From assembly GCA_903932685.1 (NCBI GenBank), contig CAIZGX010000033.1:1-59814 (forward strand): DNA of 59,814 nt, written 5' to 3'. The position numbers were made by a program, and so were the translations under genes. The notes beneath the pieces were generated by a model. The model did no database searches, was not told the origin of the DNA, and saw only the letters and a list, made by a program, of their open reading frames with translations. Source of the DNA: an uncultured Bacteroidota bacterium (GTDB lineage: Bacteria > Bacteroidota > Bacteroidia > Flavobacteriales_D > Sanyastnellaceae). This document shows, piece by piece, positions 26,252-34,453 of the stretch (the stretch's first letter is position 1; each line of letters opens with the position of its first letter).

Positions 26252-28957
26252 ATGAAGAATTACATTCTGTTTCTCTTTCTGTTTCTAACTTCAACCCTGC
26301 GGGCACAGGACATCCCCACTGCGCCCGGATATGCGAGTAAAATATCCGGAGAGGAGATCAAGTATTTCTCACCCTTGCATGAGTTTGCGAATACCGCATT
26401 GCTCACACGTGCGAATGGCAAATCGCCTATTTCTCTTCAACTTGAAATTGAAGAATATGAAAGTGAACTTCGAACGTTTGAACTTCTTATTGGACATTCA
26501 ACAGGCACGAGCAGCGGCGAGCGTGAATTCATTTTTTCTATTGATGGAAAAGAACTTTTTCATTTCGCTACTTCTCCGAAAGAACCGCTTGGAACCGTTA
26601 AAGCAGGAAGAAGCGATGATGACATTGCCTTTGAATTCCGAACGCACGAGCAAGACATTAACAAAGACGCCTTCGGATTTCTTCGAATAGAAATACCTGA
26701 CAGACTGCTTAACAAAGGAGAACTTACTGTTGTTGGTGTGAACGCTGAAAGTCGAGATTGGTTGATGGTTTTCGAGTACAAGCGAACATTGAAAATTATT
26801 ACAACACCGACGCAATTGGTTCTTCGGAAAAACAACAAATTGCAAATGAACATTGCAGTAGACTATCCCCACTTGCATTTCAAACCGCCAAGTATGAAAG
26901 TGGTTTCGAAGTATTTCGAAAATACGTTTCCTGTTATTACCGGATACAATTCCATTTCCTTGGAAAGTTATCCCGCAAGCTTTTCAGGCATAGACACTCT
27001 TCGGTATTTCTTGGGAAACAAATTGGTGCATACCGAACTCGTAGCCATTCAACCGCGCAAGAATTTCGACTTCCACATTATACATCATTCGCACAACGAC
27101 ATTGGCTATTCGCACCTTCAAACCGAAGTAGAAAAAATTCAAACCGAAAATATTTACAAAGCCATTCGTTGGTCCATTGTTCCTGAAAATGGGGACTGTC
27201 AGCCTATCTGGCACATCGAGAGTTTATGGGCGGTTGACAATTTCATGAAGCAAGCTTCGAAAGAAGAGATTGCACTCTTCATTCAAAAAGTAAAAGAAGG
27301 ACGCATTGTTTTGTCTGCGAACTATGCGAACGTGTTGAACGGATTGTGTCAGCCTGAAGAACTCAACTGGATTGTTGCTTACGCGAAACGCCTGGAAAAA
27401 GAATTCGGCATACGCATTCAAAACGCGATGATCACAGACATTCCCGGCATTACGTACGACGCTTTGAACATGTATGTGCAGAACAACATTCCGTATTTAT
27501 CGTTGGGACCGAATTACGTTGAAACACATGCAGACCATGGCGATCGTGTAGGCAAGGTTATTCGCGAGTGCGGCGATGACATGTTCTACTGGACTCCGAA
27601 AAACGAGCCGAACAAAAAGCTTTTCGTGTGGACCGCAGGGAAAGGATATTCTTATTTCCACAACATTCAAGAGAATGAAAAACAAACAAAATGGGAGAAT
27701 AAAATCTCAGCGTATGTGAATGAACTCGTGGATAAGAAATATCCATATGAATTGGTGCAACTGCGCTACACAAAGAACGCCGACAACGGTCCAGTAGACA
27801 CGTCGCTCTGCACCTTCGTGAACAATTGGAATGCGCGATATTCTTCACCCAAACTCACGCTTTCCAGCGTTGACAAGCTTTTCAGTGAATTTGAAAAACG
27901 ATATGGAGAATCGCTTCGCACTGTAACGGGTGAGATTTCTCCGTATTGGGAAGACGGCGCTTATTCAACAGCAGAAGAGGAAATGCTTAACAGACAACTT
28001 GCGCGATTAACTGTTGCACTGGAAAAGCACATTTCACAACTTCCACCTTCGAAAGAAAATCAAGAGGAGCTTTTCGAACTTCAAAAAAATATTATTCTCT
28101 TTCACGAACATACGTGGGGATCGTGGTGCAGCATTTCCGACCCGGAAATATTTTTCACAACAGAGCAATGGCGCATTAAGAAATCGTTTCTGGATTCAGC
28201 AGTGAATCAATTCCATGATCTCGCAAACCAATTGAAATTCATGTATGCCGAGAATCAACCCATTCGCAAACCCAAGGCTATCTATGATTACACGGTGAAC
28301 GAAAAAACAGGAGCGATTGACCGCATTTATTTCGACAACGATTCATTGGTTTTTTCGGAAAACAATCACCTCTTTGAATTTATTTATTCAAAGGGAATTT
28401 CTCCACAAGAATTTATGTATCCGCAAAAGGTTTCTGTGTATACCATCGTCGATACCCACGACAAAAAATATGTTCAAGTCAACTTTGAGCTTCCTTGTTC
28501 TAAAAACATTTCGGTTTATTATTCTTTGTGGAAGGAAGACGGCATTATTCGCATGAGCAGTTCGTTCGAAAAGCTATTGGAGAAAGACAAAGAGTCTTTG
28601 CACATCTCTGTTGGAACGGGAAAGAACGGAACCTTAACCTACGGAAAAGAAGGAAGCGAATTAGACTTCCTGACCTCTCGCCTACCCGGCTCGAACGCCG
28701 ATTTCATCTGTACCACCAATGCCTTCAACCTAAACAACGGTAAGTACACTGCGTGTGTGTATTCTCCGCAATTGAATTTGGTTGAAGTGGGAAGCATGGT
28801 GAACGAAGAACAGGTAAACGGCGCAAAGGTTTGGAAAGAAAACTCAACCGACCTTTCGAAGATTTACCTCTATTTGTTCAACAACTATTGGCACACGAAT
28901 TACAAAGCTTATCAGGAAGGGAATTTGCTCTACAACATTGACTTTTGGATGGAGTGA
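26252..28957 (+). CDS. Exported GH38-like glycoside hydrolase (possible alpha-mannosidase)
   Basis: A 901-residue protein with a signal peptide (1-18, ending LRAQ). Residues about 30-265 are beta-rich. From about 272 the region resembles the GH38 N-terminal catalytic domain: IIHHSHNDIGYSH (about 276-288) takes the place of the zinc-binding H-x-H-x-D-x-G-W motif, with Tyr in place of Trp. TDIPGITYDALNMY lies where the catalytic Asp segment is expected. FHEHTWGSWCSI (about 630) fits the later GH38 zinc-site region. The C-terminal half is beta-sandwich-like. Function is probably alpha-mannosidase or a related glycosidase; substrate is unproven. The mini-hairpin array D starts directly after the stop. 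Confidence 0.7.
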   Translation: MKNYILFLFLFLTSTLRAQDIPTAPGYASKISGEEIKYFSPLHEFANTALLTRANGKSPISLQLEIEEYESELRTFELLIGHSTGTSSGEREFIFSIDGKELFHFATSPKEPLGTVKAGRSDDDIAFEFRTHEQDINKDAFGFLRIEIPDRLLNKGELTVVGVNAESRDWLMVFEYKRTLKIITTPTQLVLRKNNKLQMNIAVDYPHLHFKPPSMKVVSKYFENTFPVITGYNSISLESYPASFSGIDTLRYFLGNKLVHTELVAIQPRKNFDFHIIHHSHNDIGYSHLQTEVEKIQTENIYKAIRWSIVPENGDCQPIWHIESLWAVDNFMKQASKEEIALFIQKVKEGRIVLSANYANVLNGLCQPEELNWIVAYAKRLEKEFGIRIQNAMITDIPGITYDALNMYVQNNIPYLSLGPNYVETHADHGDRVGKVIRECGDDMFYWTPKNEPNKKLFVWTAGKGYSYFHNIQENEKQTKWENKISAYVNELVDKKYPYELVQLRYTKNADNGPVDTSLCTFVNNWNARYSSPKLTLSSVDKLFSEFEKRYGESLRTVTGEISPYWEDGAYSTAEEEMLNRQLARLTVALEKHISQLPPSKENQEELFELQKNIILFHEHTWGSWCSISDPEIFFTTEQWRIKKSFLDSAVNQFHDLANQLKFMYAENQPIRKPKAIYDYTVNEKTGAIDRIYFDNDSLVFSENNHLFEFIYSKGISPQEFMYPQKVSVYTIVDTHDKKYVQVNFELPCSKNISVYYSLWKEDGIIRMSSSFEKLLEKDKESLHISVGTGKNGTLTYGKEGSELDFLTSRLPGSNADFICTTNAFNLNNGKYTACVYSPQLNLVEVGSMVNEEQVNGAKVWKENSTDLSKIYLYLFNNYWHTNYKAYQEGNLLYNIDFWME

Positions 28958-29002
28958 TTCAACGCAAGATGTTTCACAAGATTCTTCGAAAGATGCTTCG
29001 CA
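28958..29002. repeat. Mini-hairpin array D (12-bp units, AGA spacer)
   Basis: Directly after the GH38-like stop, 9-base hairpin units alternate with AGA: an imperfect unit at 28958-28966, TGT/TTC/ACA at 28970-28978, TTC/TTC/GAA at 28982-28990 and TGC/TTC/GCA at 28994-29002. The last reads TGC/GAA/GCA on the other strand and holds the GCGAAGC core. The 12-base period is a multiple of three, and the same unit recurs inside the next gene at 29198-29236. Confidence 0.7.
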
Positions 29003-29019
29003 ATGTTCAATTTAAAAAG

Positions 29020-29038
29020 TTGTAAAATATTGTTACAA
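29020..29038. promoter_or_regulatory. Inverted repeat TTGTAA-N7-TTACAA
   Basis: Six-base arms at 29020-29025 and 29033-29038 with a 7-base AT-rich centre, 40 bases before the DUF4846 lipoprotein start. It could be an operator. No regulator is identified. Confidence 0.3.
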
Positions 29039-29078
29039 ACTTCACGTTGAGAACAGCACTCAATTATATTTTTCTTTC

Positions 29079-29969
29079 ATGAATAAATCTGCTACTGCTT
29101 TTAAATTCGGAATCATTGCCCTGCTGCTTGCGGCTATTGTTCAGTGCTCTTCTTCTGTAGAACAAGGTTCTTCGAAAGGTCAAATTCACGGAGTGAAAGA
29201 TGTTTCACAAGATGCTTTGCAAGATGTTGCGCAAGAAAATCTCGAAGGGAATACCGTGGCGACGCGGTTTAATGTTGCGAACGGCTATGCCCGAAAATCC
29301 TACCCTGCCGGGACGTTCGGAAATTATTTGCAGCAGTTGCCACTGAAGCCTGCGGGAACGCTAACGAAGCGATACAACGGAGAAACGAAACCGAATAAAG
29401 TTGCAGCAGCCGTCATTGACATTTCAGTTGGAACTTCAGATCTGCAACAGTGTGCCGATGCCATAATGCGACTGCGCGCAGAGTGGCTGTTTGCAGAGAA
29501 GCGATTCGATGAAATTTCATTCAACCTTACAAACGGTTTCAATATGAAATATTCCGAATGGAAAAAAGGAAAGCGATTGAATTCCGCATGCAACGGATGG
29601 ACAGCCGGAGGCACCGCTTCAGAGACGCACGACGATTTCATGAATTACATGAAGAAGATCTTTACTTATGCAGGAACGCTTTCCCTTTCGAATGAACTTC
29701 AATCCAAGAACATTGCAAACTTGGAAGCCGGCGATGTCTTCATTAAAGGCGGATCTCCCGGACACGCCGTTATTGTTGTTGATGTGGCCGAAGGAAGTGA
29801 AGGGAAGTTATTCTTGCTAGCACAAAGCTACATGCCCGCGCAAGACATTGAAATTCTAAAGAATCCGAACAACACGGGAATGTCTCCCTGGTTCAAGGCC
29901 AGCGAAATGGGCTTACTCGAAACTCCCGAGTGGGATTTCGATTGGAGTCAATTAAAAACTTGGCCTTGA
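29079..29969 (+). CDS. DUF4846 lipoprotein
   Basis: A 296-residue protein with a lipoprotein signal (IVQC, Cys23). Residues about 25-62 are a polar linker with a repetitive stretch, VKDVSQDALQDVAQE, encoded by the AGA-type mini-hairpin repeat. The rest (about 62-296) matches DUF4846: YPAGTFGNYLQQLPLKP, then VAAAVIDISVGTSDLQQCAD, and the Gly/His-containing GDVFIKGGSPGHAVIVVDVAE near the C-terminus. Function of the family is unknown; it is outer-membrane or surface anchored. It lies between two glycoside-hydrolase genes, 18 bases before the fucosidase start. Confidence 0.85.
   Translation: MNKSATAFKFGIIALLLAAIVQCSSSVEQGSSKGQIHGVKDVSQDALQDVAQENLEGNTVATRFNVANGYARKSYPAGTFGNYLQQLPLKPAGTLTKRYNGETKPNKVAAAVIDISVGTSDLQQCADAIMRLRAEWLFAEKRFDEISFNLTNGFNMKYSEWKKGKRLNSACNGWTAGGTASETHDDFMNYMKKIFTYAGTLSLSNELQSKNIANLEAGDVFIKGGSPGHAVIVVDVAEGSEGKLFLLAQSYMPAQDIEILKNPNNTGMSPWFKASEMGLLETPEWDFDWSQLKTWP
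29198..29236. repeat. AGA-spaced mini-hairpin repeat inside the DUF4846 gene
   Basis: Units TGT/TTC/ACA (29201-29209), TGC/TTT/GCA (29213-29221) and TGT/TGC/GCA (29225-29233, one G-T wobble) are separated by AGA, with AGA also at both ends. A further TTC/TTC/GAA lies at 29168-29176. The units are in frame and encode repeats of the type D-V-x-Q in the linker after the lipobox. Confidence 0.7.
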
Positions 29970-29987
29970 CTCTGATTATATTTGAAA

Positions 29988-31334
29988 ATGAAATTTAAGA
30001 TCTTCACACTGCTTGCATTCCTTCAAGCAGGACAGGCTTTTGCGCAGACCTCAGACAATTGGTTTCAAGATGCGAAATTTGGAATTTTCATTCACTGGGG
30101 AATTTATTCGGTGAAAGGAATCGATGAGTCGTGGTCTTTTCACAACAAGAAAATTCAGCATAGCGATTACATGGCGCAAGCCAAGGGGTTCACCGCGAAA
30201 AATTACAATCCAACAGACTGGGCAAACCTAATAGAACTTTCGGGTGCGAAATACGCCGTTGTCACTTCCAAACATCATGACGGGGTTGCCTTGTGGGACA
30301 CGAAAGTTCCTTATTTGAACACCCCTGCCAATCAAAAAAGAAAAACGCCTTTCATCAACAGCATTCCGAAAACTTCTCCGGCGGGGCGCGATGTCTATTC
30401 TCCCTTGATTGCTTCCCTTCAACATAAAAAAATAAAAATCGGAATCTATTATTCACTCATCGACTGGAGCCATCCGTGCTATCCCGGCTTTTTAAAAGAC
30501 AGCACGCGTTATAAATTTACCGACGACGCCGAGCGTTGGAATGTCTTCAGAACATACAACGAAGCGCAAATTTTGGAACTGCGCAATGCGTACAATCCAG
30601 ATTTATGGTGGTTCGACGGAGGATGGGAACATTCGGCCGAAGAGTGGAATGCCTTCGCCATTCGCGACAGTCTTGTGGCGAAAAACAAAAGCGTGCTCAT
30701 CAACAATCGCCTTCCGGAATGTGGAAATTATGAGACTCCCGAGAACTCCTTCCCCATTCACAGAAACGAAAAACCATGGGAGCTGTGCCTTACCCTCAAT
30801 AAAAACTGGGGCTGGCAGCCGCAAGACACTGCCTTCAAAACTCCCGAGCAGATTATTCACATTCTTACCGACGTGGTTTCCTTGGGTGGGAATTTATTGC
30901 TCGACATTGGTCCGAAGGAAGATGGCACCTTTCCCATGCAAGTGAACCAAGTATTGGAAGAGACCGGCAACTGGCTGAATCACTACGGCGCTGCGATTTA
31001 CGGAACACGCGCAGGTTTGCCTCGCGAGTACTGCGAATTCCCGACGACCGTGAGCGCAAACGGACATACGCTCTTCGTTTTCGTTCCGAATGGAATGGAA
31101 ACGGTGTACTTGAAAGGCCTTCTTCCAAAAATAAAATCGGCCTTTTATCTCGACAACGATGCTCGTTTGAACTACGAAATCATTGGTAAGATTTCCTGGA
31201 GTTCACATCCCGGACTTGTTTCGTTGAAAACTTCCGGAAACGGCCCAACTCCCTATACCCGTGTAATAGCGATCGACCTAGAGGAAAGCCTTTGGAACGA
31301 CGAGGGAAAAATGAAGTTAGACGACTTGAAATAA
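29988..31334 (+). CDS. Exported alpha-L-fucosidase, GH29
   Basis: A GH29 enzyme of about 448 residues with a signal peptide (1-20, ending AFAQ). Family marks: WFQDAKFGIFIHWGIYS (about 25-41), SKHHDGVALWD (about 94-104), and the nucleophile segment LWWFDGGWEHS with Asp210. It should hydrolyse terminal alpha-L-fucosyl bonds in glycans, in the periplasm or at the surface. The frame also opens at a TTG (29982), but ATG at 29988 is the likelier start. It lies 18 bases after the DUF4846 lipoprotein gene; with the GH38-like enzyme upstream it suggests use of fucose- and mannose-containing glycans. Confidence 0.9.
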   Translation: MKFKIFTLLAFLQAGQAFAQTSDNWFQDAKFGIFIHWGIYSVKGIDESWSFHNKKIQHSDYMAQAKGFTAKNYNPTDWANLIELSGAKYAVVTSKHHDGVALWDTKVPYLNTPANQKRKTPFINSIPKTSPAGRDVYSPLIASLQHKKIKIGIYYSLIDWSHPCYPGFLKDSTRYKFTDDAERWNVFRTYNEAQILELRNAYNPDLWWFDGGWEHSAEEWNAFAIRDSLVAKNKSVLINNRLPECGNYETPENSFPIHRNEKPWELCLTLNKNWGWQPQDTAFKTPEQIIHILTDVVSLGGNLLLDIGPKEDGTFPMQVNQVLEETGNWLNHYGAAIYGTRAGLPREYCEFPTTVSANGHTLFVFVPNGMETVYLKGLLPKIKSAFYLDNDARLNYEIIGKISWSSHPGLVSLKTSGNGPTPYTRVIAIDLEESLWNDEGKMKLDDLK

Positions 31335-31336
31335 GT

Positions 31337-31344
31337 TATCTTCG
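31337..31344 (+). promoter_or_regulatory. Possible -7 element of purL (TATCTTCG)
   Basis: Matches TAnnTTTG at seven of eight positions, 23 bases before the purL ATG. No clear TTG lies at the right distance upstream. Confidence 0.25.
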
Positions 31345-31367
31345 CATCAGTTTTTTAAACGTACTAC

Positions 31368-33608
31368 ATGTCGAACGCATCTACGCAAATTGCAACGCTT
31401 GAACAAGCACAAGAAATGGGACTTCGTCCCGAAGAATTTGATCAAATCAAAACCATCTTAGGCCGCACACCGAATTTCACGGAAATGTGCGTGTACTCTG
31501 TGATGTGGAGCGAACACTGCTCTTACAAAAACAGTATCAAGTGGTTGAAAACCCTTCCGAAAGACGGACCACACATGTTGGTGAAGGCCGGAGAAGAGAA
31601 CGCAGGTTTGGTTGATATCGGCGACGGCTTGGGCTGCGCCTTCAAAATAGAATCGCATAACCACCCGAGTGCGCTTGAGCCATACCAAGGCGCGGCTACC
31701 GGTGTTGGTGGAATTAATCGCGACATCTTCACTATGGGTGCGCGTCCGATTGCGCAATTGAATTCATTGCGTTTCGGTAAATTAGACAATCCGAAAACCA
31801 AGTGGTTGTTGGAAGGTGTGGTGAAAGGAATTGGTAATTACGGAAACGCCTTCGGTATTCCTACTGTTGGTGGTGAAGTGTTTTTCGACGAGAGCTACCA
31901 AGTGAATCCTCTGGTAAACGCCATGTCTGTGGGCTTGGTTGAAAACGGAAAGATGATTAGCGCGAAAGCGAAAGGAGTTGGCAACCCGGTTTACATTGTT
32001 GGTTCTGCCACTGGAAAAGATGGAATAAAAGGAGCGTCGTTCGCTTCGAAAGATATTACCGCAGAATCTGCGAAAGATTTGCCTTCAGTTCAAGTGGGCG
32101 ATCCTTTTCAAGAAAAATTATTGTTGGAAGCGACCATGGAATTGGCGGAAACCGATGCTATTGCAGGAATGCAAGACATGGGTGCTGCAGGTATCACCTG
32201 CTCAACCTCTGAAATGAGCGCGGGTGGTGGCGTTGGAATGGATATTTATTTAGATAAGGTTCCAACCAGACAAGAAGGCATGCAGCCGTTCGAAATTTTA
32301 CTTTCTGAATCGCAAGAGCGTATGCTTATCGTTATTAAGAAAGGACACGAAGCAGAAGTGGAAGAAATATTCGATAAGTGGGATTTGCATGCGAAAGAGA
32401 TTGGTGTAGTGACTGAAGGACCTATGGTTCGTTATTACATGAACGGCGAAGTTGTTGGAGAAATTCCTGCAGAGAGCTTGGTGCTTGGCGGTGGTGCTCC
32501 CGTATACGAGAGAGAATACAGCGAGCCTGCTTATTATGGGGAGAACAAGAAGTTCAACATGGATAACGTGCCTGAACCGAAAGATTATGTTGTGACTGCA
32601 AGACAGTTGATTGCTTTGCCGAACATTGCAAGCAAGCGTTGGGTGTATGAGCAATACGACAGCATGGTGGGTACTGTAAACATGAGTACCAATCGCAAAA
32701 GCGATGCGGCTGTTGTGAACATAAAAGGAACGAATAAAGCAATTGTTTTAACTGTCGATTGTAACGCGCGTTACGTGAACAACGATCCTGAAATTGGAAC
32801 ACAAATCGCAGTTGCGGAAGCAGCGCGTAACATTGTATGTTCAGGCGGTGAGCCTTCTGCAATTACCAACTGTTTGAACTTCGGCAATCCTTATAACCCT
32901 GAGGTGTACTGGCAATTCGTAGGCGCTATAAAAGGGATGAGCGCAGCTTGCACGAAATTCCAAACCCCCGTAACTGGCGGAAACGTGAGCTTCTACAATC
33001 AGACGGCGAAAGCCGACGGATCAGCTGCACCGGTCTTCCCTACTCCTACTATTGGTATGTTAGGTGTAATGAAAGACAAGAGCTTACAAATGACCTTGGA
33101 TTTCAAATACAAAGGCGATTTGATTTTCCTTTTGGGAACTACACAGAACGAAATTAATTCGAGCGAATACTTAGCGAACATTGTCGGAACCCTTGGTTCT
33201 CCTGCTCCTTCTTTCAACATGGAAGAAGAATATCAACTTCAGCATTGCATTAAAGGACTTATCAAAAATAGTTTCATTAACGCAGCGCACGATGTGAGCG
33301 ACGGAGGCTTATTTACGACCTTGGTTGAAATGTGTTTACCGAACGATCTTGGGTTTGATGTAGTTACCGACAGTGAAATTCGCAAAGATGCATTCTTGTT
33401 TGGCGAATCGCAGAGCCGTGTAGTTGTTTCAGTGGTGGAAGACGACGAAGATAAATTCTTAGATTACGTTGCTGAAATGAATATACCTTGCTTGCTATTG
33501 GGACACGTGACCAAAGGAAGATGTACGGTTGACGAACAAAATTTTGGGCTGATTGCAGATTATAAAGAACTTTACGACAATGCAATTGGAAAAGAAATGG
33601 CGAACTAA
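31368..33608 (+). CDS. purL: Phosphoribosylformylglycinamidine synthase subunit PurL (short form)
   Basis: A 746-residue FGAM synthetase of the small, separate-subunit type. The N-terminus MCVYSVMWSEHCSYKNSIKW is the PurL signature with the catalytic His. GVGGINRDIFTMGARPIAQ and MQDMGAAGITCSTSEMSAGG are ATP- and substrate-binding segments. The enzyme makes FGAM from FGAR, ATP and ammonia in purine synthesis; the glutaminase (PurQ) and PurS must be encoded elsewhere. The length fits the short class rather than the fused form of about 1,200-1,300 residues. It starts 33 bases after the fucosidase gene and is probably transcribed separately. Confidence 0.95.
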   Translation: MSNASTQIATLEQAQEMGLRPEEFDQIKTILGRTPNFTEMCVYSVMWSEHCSYKNSIKWLKTLPKDGPHMLVKAGEENAGLVDIGDGLGCAFKIESHNHPSALEPYQGAATGVGGINRDIFTMGARPIAQLNSLRFGKLDNPKTKWLLEGVVKGIGNYGNAFGIPTVGGEVFFDESYQVNPLVNAMSVGLVENGKMISAKAKGVGNPVYIVGSATGKDGIKGASFASKDITAESAKDLPSVQVGDPFQEKLLLEATMELAETDAIAGMQDMGAAGITCSTSEMSAGGGVGMDIYLDKVPTRQEGMQPFEILLSESQERMLIVIKKGHEAEVEEIFDKWDLHAKEIGVVTEGPMVRYYMNGEVVGEIPAESLVLGGGAPVYEREYSEPAYYGENKKFNMDNVPEPKDYVVTARQLIALPNIASKRWVYEQYDSMVGTVNMSTNRKSDAAVVNIKGTNKAIVLTVDCNARYVNNDPEIGTQIAVAEAARNIVCSGGEPSAITNCLNFGNPYNPEVYWQFVGAIKGMSAACTKFQTPVTGGNVSFYNQTAKADGSAAPVFPTPTIGMLGVMKDKSLQMTLDFKYKGDLIFLLGTTQNEINSSEYLANIVGTLGSPAPSFNMEEEYQLQHCIKGLIKNSFINAAHDVSDGGLFTTLVEMCLPNDLGFDVVTDSEIRKDAFLFGESQSRVVVSVVEDDEDKFLDYVAEMNIPCLLLGHVTKGRCTVDEQNFGLIADYKELYDNAIGKEMAN

Positions 33609-33625
33609 ACCATCGAAATGAAACT

Positions 33626-34453
33626 ATGTCGTTTGTAAAATTCATTAAATCGAAATACGGAAAGAAACAAATGCTCATCATTTTGGGCTTGAATTTGTTC
33701 TTGTTCCTTGCTGTTGTTTGCTTTTTGAAATTTTACACGCGTCACGATGAAGCCATTCAGATTCCAGATTTAAAAGGAAAAACCGAAGCGGAGGCAAGAG
33801 CCATTTTAGAAGACCTCGATTTGGAAATGGTTATTACCGATAGCTTATTCGTTGCGACAGCTGTCCCTGGCTCTATTCGAGACCAAAGCCCCAAGGCTGG
33901 AAGTATGGTGAAAGATGGTCGCGTAGTTTTCATTAGCATTTTCAAGCGCACACCACCCATGGTTCCGATTAATGTAAAAGAAGGCGATCACATTCAGATT
34001 GCCTCGCTGCGCCTGACTAATAAAGGAATCAAATTTCAAATTAAATACTCCCCGAACAACAGTATGATTGGAGTTGTAATTAAGGCGGAGTACAACGGTC
34101 GATCTCTGAAATACGGAGAGCTATTGGAGCACGGTCAAACGGTAGTGCTAACGGTCGGAGAAGGTGCGAAAACAACAGTCCCTGTCCCGAATCTTTTCGG
34201 ATTGTCTTACTTCGATGCTATTCAATTGTTGAACAGCATGAATTTATCTGGGCAAGGCTTCTTCGAGCCTGTTGCATACAGCACTTCCGATTCAGCAGCT
34301 TATCACGTCTGCAGACAAGACCCGAAATATTCTTCCCAAGCTATACCTATGGCCGCTGGAAGATTCATAGACTTTTGGTTGAGCAAAGAGCCCTGCACAA
34401 TAGATACGTTAATCAATCCGTTTGAGCAGCAACAAGACCTATTCGTACCTTAA
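33626..34453 (+). CDS. Membrane-anchored PASTA-domain protein
   Basis: A 275-residue protein with a short cytosolic N-terminus, one membrane segment (about 16-37, LIILGLNLFLFLAVVCFL) and PASTA-type repeats outside: one at about 45-115 (QIPDLKGKTEAEARAILED then GSIRDQSPKAGSMV) and a second at about 185-255 (VPVPNLFGLSYFDAIQLLNS). PASTA domains bind peptidoglycan or cell-wall fragments. There is no kinase or transpeptidase domain. Its TAA stop overlaps the next ATG by one base. In Bacteroidota PASTA genes are found next to RluD-type genes, as here. Confidence 0.85.
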   Translation: MSFVKFIKSKYGKKQMLIILGLNLFLFLAVVCFLKFYTRHDEAIQIPDLKGKTEAEARAILEDLDLEMVITDSLFVATAVPGSIRDQSPKAGSMVKDGRVVFISIFKRTPPMVPINVKEGDHIQIASLRLTNKGIKFQIKYSPNNSMIGVVIKAEYNGRSLKYGELLEHGQTVVLTVGEGAKTTVPVPNLFGLSYFDAIQLLNSMNLSGQGFFEPVAYSTSDSAAYHVCRQDPKYSSQAIPMAAGRFIDFWLSKEPCTIDTLINPFEQQQDLFVP

